From: Dimargaris cristalligena
Lineage: Eukaryota; Kickxellomycota; Dimargaritomycetes; Dimargaritales; Dimargaritaceae
DNA: 11,551 bases
Direction of reading: 5' to 3'
Assembly: GCA_027576995.1 (NCBI GenBank)
Contig: JANBQC010000760.1
Location: 1 to 11,551 of the forward strand
Position 1 is the stretch's first letter; each line of letters begins with the position of its first letter. The translations under genes and the position numbers were made by a program. Below the pieces are notes generated by a model that was not told the DNA's origin, searched no databases, and saw only the letters and a program-made list of their open reading frames with translations. Of the stretch, positions 1 through 6,488 are shown in pieces.

Positions 1-112
1 GGTGAAGGAAAAGGGGAGGTGAATGATGATGTCGGAAGAGAGAAAGAAGCGAGAGATGATGATTGAGAAAATAGGGGAGAGCTGGGCCCTTGTATATATA
101 TATATATATATA
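1..112 (-). promoter_or_regulatory. Possible promoter and CT-rich leader of a leftward gene outside the window
   Basis: Bases 1-80 are 84% purine on the plus strand (67 of 80), so a minus-strand transcript would have a pyrimidine-rich leader. Just upstream of it, in minus-strand terms, lies a TATATA tract at 93-112. TATA followed by a CT-rich stretch is a common fungal core-promoter layout, and regulator 2 in this window also has a CT-rich leader. No minus-strand ATG occurs in 1-60, so any coding start would lie beyond the left edge. The plus-strand ATG run at 23 opens only about 34 codons and is not convincing. The promoter reading is inference. Confidence 0.25.
93..112. repeat. (TA)10 microsatellite
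   Basis: Ten uninterrupted TA dinucleotides are read directly, with further AT-rich sequence to about 126. It may act as a TATA element for a leftward promoter or may simply be a slippage-prone microsatellite. Confidence 0.95.
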
Positions 113-249
113 TTTGTAAATATATAGAAAAGGCAGGTGTGACCATTTTGCGGTACACACCTGGTGGTCACCCTCCCATTCCCACCTATTACTCTGCTCT
201 CGTCTCATCGGCATTAATATTTAATAGCTCGAGACACTCCGCGTGACCC

Positions 250-720
250 TGGCTTGGCGACGGTCTGGTTCTATTTTTTATATTGTCTTCTAACGAGAAG
301 CCGCAGATCCCCTTCGATACCGTCCGCAGCCATCGGGTTCCCACCGCCTGGGCGTTGGCATCCTTCCCGTCGCCCGTTCACTGTCGGCCGACTTGCGCCC
401 TTAGCTGCGGAGTCTGAATTACAACGGCCGCAGTCGGACCCTTCCCGGCAATATATCTTCAGGTGCGGCCATCATCTACCCAGGCAAGTGCTTTAGCTGG
501 AACGTTCTGCCACAGCAGTGAGTCATTCCCACAGCCCGTGACCCCGTTGTTGGTCCAGTTGGGGAGAGAGAGAGCTGAACCCTCCAGAACCGCCTTTCTG
601 GACCGGCAAATCCTTTTCGCTGATGGTGCGAATCCACACGGGCCACGGCGCTTTGTCCATGCGGCAATAGCAACAGCCGCGTTACAGATTCTCTAGCAAT
701 ACTAAGCCCATTTCGGCCAC
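250..720. other. GC-rich island, open in several frames, no recognisable protein
   Basis: Bases 301-660 are about 60% GC (217 of 360 counted), similar to genes and unlike the AT-rich spacer to the right. Several frames stay open for 75-86 codons: plus 254-496 and 463-696, and minus from about 733 to 476. None of these starts with ATG (TTG or GTG only) and none resembles a family I know. The minus frame has a candidate 3' splice site at 720 with a TACTAAC-type branch site at 754-748. It could be an exon of a spliced gene, an old pseudogene, or chance openness caused by high GC. I do not call a gene here. Confidence 0.2.
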
Positions 721-1462
721 TGGAAAAATGCCGTGGCTATTTAGGTGGTTAGTAAAGTTGTTTGGGCAGCGAAAGGCAGGCAGCGGCTAATCGTGTTCCC
801 AGCGGACCTCAGTAATAGAGAAATACACGCCGCATGATTCCAATAGACCCGGTAGGGAGACTCACATAAGTAGGAGTGGTCACTATGTTTGGGTCAACAG
901 ATTAGTTTGCATTTTCATATCCTAAGTTGGCCATATCCCCAGTGTTAGACCGCTATGTCGATGGTGCTTAGTAGGCCGCCCCGCGCCCCAGTCGTCTATA
1001 GTCACCCCTATCCCTGTCGATAAGCATGTCTGGCTCCAGCCCGGTATATTTTCCTCAACTCCGAGTACTTCCCTGCCGCCTACCGTTTCAGCGCACCCTC
1101 TACAGTTAAGTCTTACTAGGTACACCCGTATCCCCCCCAACCACGACTTCCAACTCCGCTGAGGGCTGACTATCAGGTTGGTGGCTATCGGCACATGGGC
1201 AACCAGTGGGGTTTTCGCCGTGGGTTAATTTCCCCCAATCTGCTTTCTCGCCTGACCGACCAACCCCACCCAGTTGTTCAGTAGTTTCTTCAATGGGGGA
1301 TGTTCACGCTCCTATGTTTTTCAACCCACCTGGTGGTTTATGTGAAACTCCGCTCTGGCTTTACTAAAAGCCGGTCTAACAAGGGCTGGAGTGCTATCAT
1401 TGTCGCCGAGTATAATGTCCAACAGCAATAACTAGTATTCTGGTCGAGGCCGGTTTAGGATT

Positions 1463-1476
1463 ATCTATATATAGAT
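1463..1476. repeat. Perfect 14-bp AT palindrome
   Basis: ATCTATATATAGAT reads the same on both strands. It lies 18 bases before a second inverted repeat at 1495-1512, so bases 1460-1515 could form two adjacent hairpins. An AT palindrome of this length is not rare in AT-rich spacer. Confidence 0.8.
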
Positions 1477-1494
1477 TATTATTTTTTGGAGAAT

Positions 1495-1512
1495 GAGCTG
1501 CTTGGTCAGCTC
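1495..1512. repeat. 6-bp stem hairpin
   Basis: GAGCTG and CAGCTC flank a 6-base spacer, CTTGGT. An outer GGA/TCC could extend pairing if four bases bulge out. No U- or A-run follows and no gene ends nearby, so it is not a terminator. Function unknown. Confidence 0.6.
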
Positions 1513-1582
1513 TCCACCAGCCGTTCTAATGGGAATGCTTTTCGAGGCCAGGTGGCAGCCCCATTGAACTTTTGAAAGGCGT

Positions 1583-1597
1583 TGGCTTGGTAAGCCA
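1583..1597. repeat. Short hairpin TGGCTT-GGT-AAGCCA
   Basis: Two 6-base arms flank a 3-base loop, followed by GCCA repeats and then a TATATAA element at 1610-1616 with a C-rich tract after it. This could be an upstream part of an unannotated promoter, but no convincing gene follows on the plus strand. Confidence 0.45.
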
Positions 1598-2726
1598 GCC
1601 AGCCACAGCTATATAACCACCACCCTCCCCCATTTCAATACTTGTTTTACTAAGAAATCCAGACCTGCTATTATTTTATTTTCAAGGGAAATATTGCCCT
1701 AAAAACAACCACAAAAATATCAGCATTGGCTTCTCATTATTCGATTGTTTTGGGTATGGCCACAACATAGACAGTACATTTGAAGTACATTAATTATCAA
1801 GTTCCCCTACTCAATCTCACCTGTTGATTCTGGAATATATACACTACAATGCTTAGTCCTTTAGCCTTGTAATACGCTGGGTAGCTGACGACGGATGGCC
1901 TAAAAACCCAATATATACAATTCACCGCGTCTCTTCTTATGTTTGTCAATTTGAGTGATTTTATTTTACACCTGCCTACCCCCTGAAATAATATCAGGCT
2001 GGTCTAAACACCTGCCGATCTTTGTCCTTTTAATAAACTGTAATATTGAATGTTGTACTGGGCTCTAACTCTCTTTCAGACCGAACTGGTATTGGTGCGA
2101 CGGGACACCAACTGTCCGAAATATACTATTTTCGTCAAGTTAGACGAGCCAAACTTAAAATTGCCTGGACTTATGGCTATTGGACAATCCCACCAATGTA
2201 AATGACCAATGCCATAACACAAACGCAAGTCTTGGAGAGTATATATAATTACAGTGATAAAATAATAATAAATATTTAGCTATATAGTGCTGAATTAAAC
2301 TGATCCTAAGTAGCATTTGTACTGCCGGAACCCGAGAGAATAATTATGGAGGTGTCCACACGTTCATCAATGGAGCGACTATGCGAATATTTATGGGCGG
2401 CTTATTTTTAACTCAAAGTTTCTGCCTAAACCAATAGATTTTTCGTTATACAGCTTGGCTGAATTTCTCCCATATTCTGTCGGGCGACCATATCCATCAA
2501 GGATCCTCTATTTACTTAAATACAATTATTTCGGCGAATCTAGCTTACAAACTGGATCAGGTAACATTATCTGGAGTGCGGGTAGATCCACCGGCCGCAC
2601 ACAGCCATGTCAAAAATAATAACAGGTAAACGGACTGGATGGCCCGAAGGCGAGTTACCAAACGCCTCGGCTGGTTATAGCGTGCACACGATTCTCTCCT
2701 AAGGCCACGTCGTTTACTGCTATACT

Positions 2727-5024
2727 CTATACAAGGTGCTCCATACTTAAACTACGCCGGACAAAGGGGGTGTCTCGGATATTCTCGACCTCCTGCACGA
2801 TTTTAAGGTTGACCCTCCAAAGCTGGCCGAAACTCGCCAGGACTTGGATAATCTCATCAATGAAAACGGTGGCCAGTTTCCGGTCGGCCGGGTCGGCCGG
2901 GCTGGGCTGGATGGTCCCCATGCCGTGGATCCGCTCGTTACACACCACCGCGGCGGGGTACAGGGCCGACGTGAATAGGGAATTATTAATGAACGCCGGC
3001 GGCGTAAAGGATTGAATCATCAATTCCCGGAAACGGAGAATGTAGAGCCAACAACGTTCGTGGCATTCCGTGAGGGTACGACCTGTGGAGTCGCCGGCGG
3101 CCTGATTCAGGGCCAACCCGGGATAGGGATCGTTCGTGTCGCTGGGGGAATGCCCGTCGAAATGGTTGAGGTAGATGATTAACATGGCGCACATAACCCG
3201 TACTTGGATACAGAAGGAGTCGGCCTCCTTCTGGGTGGGCAGGGCTGATGTGTAAGGGGAAATGCGCCAGTATTTCCCGTCTAGTTCGGCGAAGTGATCG
3301 TACCACTGCTCGAGTTCCTTGTTAAGTCCGGGCAGGGCCTGAAGCCAGGCTGTGGGATCTGTTGCTTGGCGCGACCGGAGTTGGGCGACCCGATGGCCGA
3401 TGATGGATATATCGGCTTTTATAATGATAATGTTATTTTTGATGCGGGTGTTGTTGACCATCGTTGGGTACTCTGTGCTGGTATATATATCGGAATCAGG
3501 GTTTGCCAGTTCGGCATCTAAACGGGCTTCGACATCCTGGTCGGGACTGGGTAAATTGACATAACAGTTATCCAGGTCAATCAAGGGTTTATGGCCAAAG
3601 ATGAGGGCGGCCATCATGTCCTTATTAAAATGGGCCCACCATACTATCCGGTAGTGTTCGCGTAGGAATTCATTGGCTATGGTAGGTGCATCTATCATGG
3701 TGTCGGTGTCGGTGTTAAAGTGAGTCGGCCGCGGGGGTGGGTTGGGGTGGTCAATTAGATAGGACCGGATACCGTGCTGCTTGCGGATAGAGGCGGCGAG
3801 TAGGGTTTGGTGGAGGGACAGATAGCCCAGGCCTAGGGTCGCCTCGGTCAACATACCCAGAACGACAAACATGTCGGGGCTGGGGTCGGCCAGACAATGC
3901 GGCAGCATAGCAATTAGCCGGGAATGGTACTCTCGGCTGATCATATGGGGCGGGATGTGTTCAAAAGCAGGGTGGTTGGAGAAGGGGGCCACGGCCATCA
4001 TGGCCGCTAGTTGGTAGGCTTCGGGAACGAGTTGGTTATCGAGTCGGTAGAGAATCCGAAGACGGTGCAGGGGGCTGCTGCCTCGGTAGATGAGCGTACA
4101 AAAATCATCCATCGAATGGCGCACCACGCTGGAATGGTACAGTAAATCGACGGGGGAAAATAATGTACGAAGGCTAGGGGACTTGCCGCCATTGTCCGGC
4201 AATATGTCATACGAGACAATCCTAGTTTTCCCTTTTACTCCTTCGAGTTCTTCTTTTTCTTCTTCAAGTTCTTCGTTTTGGCTTGCTGGTGGTGAAAGGT
4301 GACTCTGGGAAGAGTTACGTCGTGCCTGGGACGCCAGCGAGTTGCGCATTAGCTTGAACATTAACCGGGCGGTCCGCTGGCTGATACTGTCATCCACCGG
4401 ATTATTCATGCTAAGTTGTCTGATGCCGGCCAACAGCCAGGTTGGTAACAGGCCCCGCTCAGTTGGGTCGAGCGCAGGCGAGGGCAACACGGATGAGGAC
4501 GACGACATTGCCGTAGACGAGCCATTGTTGTAGAAATCGGCTTCCGGGGACTCCAGGGGTGGGTTTGCAGACATAAAGAGGGGGCCTTCTGGACCGAGCC
4601 TGTCCCTCCTCGTCAAACCCAAGGGAGCGGTCTGAAGTAAGGCTGAATCCCGCCGACTCGGCTGCTGGAATACAGTCCCCACCGCGGTCGGCGCGCCCTC
4701 GAAGCGTGCAGGTTGGGAGGGTGAATCGGTCGTGGGTGAAAGGGAAGACGAGTTGGAGGATGTCGAACCTTCGTCCCAGGCCCCTCCCCCCCTACCTGGG
4801 ACCTCGGTCTCGGGCGCACGGGCCAAGGCTTTACGGAGACGAGCGGGCGTAAGTTGGTAGTGGCAGTCCGCGTTCCATTGCTGACAGGTGGTGCAGCGAG
4901 GTAGTACCCGGTCGCAGCGGACCTTGCGTTTGCGACAGCCGAGACAAGAGTAGCGGGCGTGTTCCGAGGCGCCCGGAAGAAGGGGTAGGAGTGCCGTGTG
5001 AGTTGAGGGGTTGTTAGACCTCAT
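2727..5024 (-). CDS. Zn(II)2Cys6 transcription factor with fungal middle homology region (regulator 1)
   Basis: A 765-residue nuclear DNA-binding regulator in one uninterrupted frame from ATG (5024-5022) to TAG (2729-2727). The zinc cluster spans residues 27-54 with cysteines 27, 30, 37, 44, 47 and 54, spaced C-x2-C-x6-C-x6-C-x2-C-x6-C as in Gal4; six cysteines hold two zinc ions and the basic RKRKVR loop contacts CGG half-sites. A conserved LTPARLRK linker (58-65) follows. Residues about 68-287 are low complexity, with Ser-rich runs (near 88-102 and 172-179) and a Glu-rich tract (251-261) that may serve activation. From about 288 it matches the Fungal_trans middle homology region: R-x2-WW near 459-463, FGHKP 476-480, LP 491-492. 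The start has A at -3. It is divergent from paralogous regulator 2. Target genes are not evident. Family call near certain; specific role unknown. Confidence 0.94.
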   Translation of the reverse strand: MRSNNPSTHTALLPLLPGASEHARYSCLGCRKRKVRCDRVLPRCTTCQQWNADCHYQLTPARLRKALARAPETEVPGRGGGAWDEGSTSSNSSSLSPTTDSPSQPARFEGAPTAVGTVFQQPSRRDSALLQTAPLGLTRRDRLGPEGPLFMSANPPLESPEADFYNNGSSTAMSSSSSVLPSPALDPTERGLLPTWLLAGIRQLSMNNPVDDSISQRTARLMFKLMRNSLASQARRNSSQSHLSPPASQNEELEEEKEELEGVKGKTRIVSYDILPDNGGKSPSLRTLFSPVDLLYHSSVVRHSMDDFCTLIYRGSSPLHRLRILYRLDNQLVPEAYQLAAMMAVAPFSNHPAFEHIPPHMISREYHSRLIAMLPHCLADPSPDMFVVLGMLTEATLGLGYLSLHQTLLAASIRKQHGIRSYLIDHPNPPPRPTHFNTDTDTMIDAPTIANEFLREHYRIVWWAHFNKDMMAALIFGHKPLIDLDNCYVNLPSPDQDVEARLDAELANPDSDIYTSTEYPTMVNNTRIKNNIIIIKADISIIGHRVAQLRSRQATDPTAWLQALPGLNKELEQWYDHFAELDGKYWRISPYTSALPTQKEADSFCIQVRVMCAMLIIYLNHFDGHSPSDTNDPYPGLALNQAAGDSTGRTLTECHERCWLYILRFRELMIQSFTPPAFINNSLFTSALYPAAVVCNERIHGMGTIQPSPADPADRKLATVFIDEIIQVLASFGQLWRVNLKIVQEVENIRDTPFVRRSLSMEHLV

Positions 5025-5084
5025 GGTGTGGCGGATGGGTTAGCCAGGGTGGGCAGACAGACACGTACAACAAATAGAATAAAC

Positions 5085-5093
5085 CCGAACCGG
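5085..5093. promoter_or_regulatory. Candidate zinc-cluster site, everted CCG-N3-CGG
   Basis: CCG-AAC-CGG lies 61 bases upstream of the regulator 1 start. Everted CCG-Nx-CGG pairs are one of the known arrangements bound by Zn2Cys6 dimers (Leu3 uses CCG-N4-CGG). Single CGG triplets lie nearby at 5104, 5125 and 5142. The site is short and could be chance; binding by either local regulator is inference. Confidence 0.2.
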
Positions 5094-5119
5094 AAGAAAA
5101 GCGCGGGAATAGAAAAGTC

Positions 5120-5182
5120 TTATGCGGGGAAATGGACAGAACGGTTCAGGGCAAAGGAGGCAGCTGGCCGAGGGCTAGGCAT
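5120..5182 (-). other. Possible upstream ORF of regulator 1 (20 codons)
   Basis: On the regulator 1 strand an ATG at 5182-5180 opens 20 codons and ends in TAA at 5122-5120, 95 bases before the main ATG and in a different frame. It matters only if transcription starts upstream of 5182. The nearest TATA-like sequence (about 5192-5200) would place the start downstream of it, so it may well not be in the mRNA. Confidence 0.2.
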
Positions 5183-6344
5183 TTCGAGCGCGTATAATAA
5201 AGAAGGGCACAATGAGGAGGAGGAATAATATTATTGTGTATAAGTAAGTATAATGGAGTCATAGGCCCCGAAAACGTGGCAGCAGGGATATGCAAGACAT
5301 TATGGGTTGCTTAAAGGGACTGGCTTAGAGACCATATGGTGGTTGAAATAGTCGAGCGAATAAGGAAAGGTGTATTCCCCTCCTCCTCTTTTTCCACTCC
5401 CGGCCTCTAAAATAACAGTGAGAGAAATGACTGAGGGCCCAGCCTATTGATTATGTCCACAGCACTCCTTTACGGCAAAGAGTGTGTTTGGCATATCTGA
5501 TTCCCTCTCGCGCCAGTCAACTATTATAATATCCACTGAAGAAACTTTAAATAGCCGCAGCACATGTGATCTGCGCCCCAACCGATTCACCAATCCCAAG
5601 AAGGGGGCCTATACTTCAGTTTATGGGGAAAACACCGACAGCTTAATATAGGAAAGCCGGGCTATTTGCAGTTTATTGATGAACCGTTATTCCGCTGGCA
5701 GAGCTATTCAAGCGGCCTTGGCAAAATAACGGATAGGATAGAAGAGTAGCAGAAAGAGCATGGCCGGTTGGGATTATCACGCCAACCTGAAAATACCCCC
5801 AATTCTATAGGCTGTGCCAGGTGAGCATAATGGCCAGGTTGGTGGCACTCCCACAGTATGAGATACACTGAACTGCGGCCCAGTAGCTGGGTGAGACAGC
5901 TCCACTCCCAAGGAACCGCTATATAGACCATCTAGAAGCTGGCTGCTCCAGATTAACATAGCAGAGTGGGTTTCCTACTAAGCTACTCTTCCGGAAGAAA
6001 CCAGCCAACTGCCCTTCCGTATTACCAAAAATAGCGGTACCTTGGTCTAGTAGTCCACTCTATTTTTAATTGCAGCTTACCTATAAGCCCACCCCCTCGT
6101 TATGCCATCCCGCCTAGTGTCAGAACATTATTGTTGGCCATTCATTGTATGTAGTGTAATATGAAAGAGAAGAACACTGAAGGGTCAGTGAAATGTATCG
6201 ATTCGAAACTTTGCTCCTCCGGCTCACTGTTTATCCGCTTCCCTTTTTGGACATTGCTTCGAAATTGCTGCGCAGCTTGCCATGCATTATTTGGCTGGCG
6301 CACCTTGAATAACCACCACCTTCAACAGCCCTGGGCTTCACAAG

Positions 6345-6359
6345 CGGTAGCCTGTACCG
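6345..6359. promoter_or_regulatory. Candidate zinc-cluster site, inverted CGG-N9-CCG
   Basis: CGG at 6345-6347 and CCG at 6357-6359 are separated by nine bases, about 110 bases upstream of the regulator 2 ATG. Gal4-class dimers bind inverted CGG/CCG pairs with protein-specific spacing (Gal4 N11, Put3 N10, Ppr1 N6). Position and form suit autoregulation or cross-regulation, but such 6-base matches arise often by chance in 1.4 kb. Confidence 0.25.
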
Positions 6360-6365
6360 GAATTC

Positions 6366-6488
6366 ATGTTTTTCAATAGTCCCCATTCCCATTCCCATTC
6401 CTCCAATCACCTCGCCCCTCTTCTCAGTTATACTACACCCGGCTCCTTTATTAGCGGGTGCCTTGTCCATGGGACCTGCTTCCCCTAG
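6366..6488 (+). other. Upstream ORF overlapping the regulator 2 start codon
   Basis: An ATG at 6366-6368 opens 40 codons in a different frame and stops at TAG 6486-6488, after passing over the regulator 2 ATG at 6469. Its product would be Ser/His-rich at the start because it reads the CCCATT repeat. If the mRNA begins upstream of 6366, ribosomes starting here would bypass the main ATG, so regulator 2 translation would depend on leaky scanning. If transcription begins in the CT-rich tract after about 6380, this frame is irrelevant. The frame is certain; its use is not. Confidence 0.35.
6382..6399 (+). repeat. (CCCATT)3 in the CT-rich leader of regulator 2
   Basis: Three exact hexamer copies are read directly, followed by more C/T-rich sequence and a CCAAT at 6403-6407. 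CT-rich tracts just upstream of the start codon are usual in fungal promoters and often flank transcription start points. Confidence 0.85.

Larger units (their letters stand above)
721..2726. other. Gene-free spacer left of regulator 1
   Basis: No ATG-initiated frame of useful length or recognisable protein is visible on either strand. The minus frame at 922-1194 has only a GTG start. The segment is mixed to about 1620 and clearly AT-rich from about 1620 to 2580. It should contain the 3' untranslated region and poly(A) site of regulator 1 just left of 2727, but no canonical AATAAA is evident close to its stop on the minus strand. Small palindromes and a TATATAA box (1610-1616) are the only local structures seen. 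No tRNA B-box or long repeat was spotted. Confidence 0.6.
5025..6468. promoter_or_regulatory. Shared head-to-head promoter region of the two regulators
   Basis: These 1,444 bases separate the ATG codons of two divergently transcribed paralogues, so both promoters must lie here unless one transcript starts in a neighbour. The regulator 1 side is purine-rich on the plus strand (CT-rich on its own strand), with TATA-like sequence at about 5192-5200 and 5230-5262. The regulator 2 side has CCAAT at 6403-6407 and a CT-rich leader at about 6380-6425. CCAAT also occurs at 5590-5594. CGG and CCG triplets, the half-sites of zinc-cluster proteins, occur on both sides. No ATG-started gene with a recognisable product is seen; the frame at 6161-6379 is ATG-started (72 codons) but unremarkable. 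Confidence 0.6.

Noticed and set aside
254..696. Two plus-strand frames (254-496 and 463-696)
   Set aside because: They start with TTG and GTG, overlap in different frames, and resemble nothing known; openness is explained by local high GC.
922..1194. 90-codon minus-strand frame
   Set aside because: It begins with GTG, has no in-frame ATG of use, and shows no recognisable domain.
155..1338. CACCTGGTGGT shared at about 158 and 1328
   Set aside because: An 11-base semi-palindromic match without extended similarity; not enough to call transposon ends or a repeat family.
2986..3306. 106-codon minus frame inside regulator 1
   Set aside because: It is an alternate frame of the same strand within a strongly conserved coding region, so a shadow.
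5782..5842. Inverted repeat CCAACCTG / CAGGTTGG in the shared promoter
   Set aside because: Eight-base arms 45 bases apart are likely by chance in 1.4 kb, and no zinc-cluster half-site is involved.
6463..6468. TTG at 6463 as the start of regulator 2
   Set aside because: Fungal nuclear genes start at ATG almost always; the first in-frame ATG is at 6469 and still precedes the whole zinc cluster.
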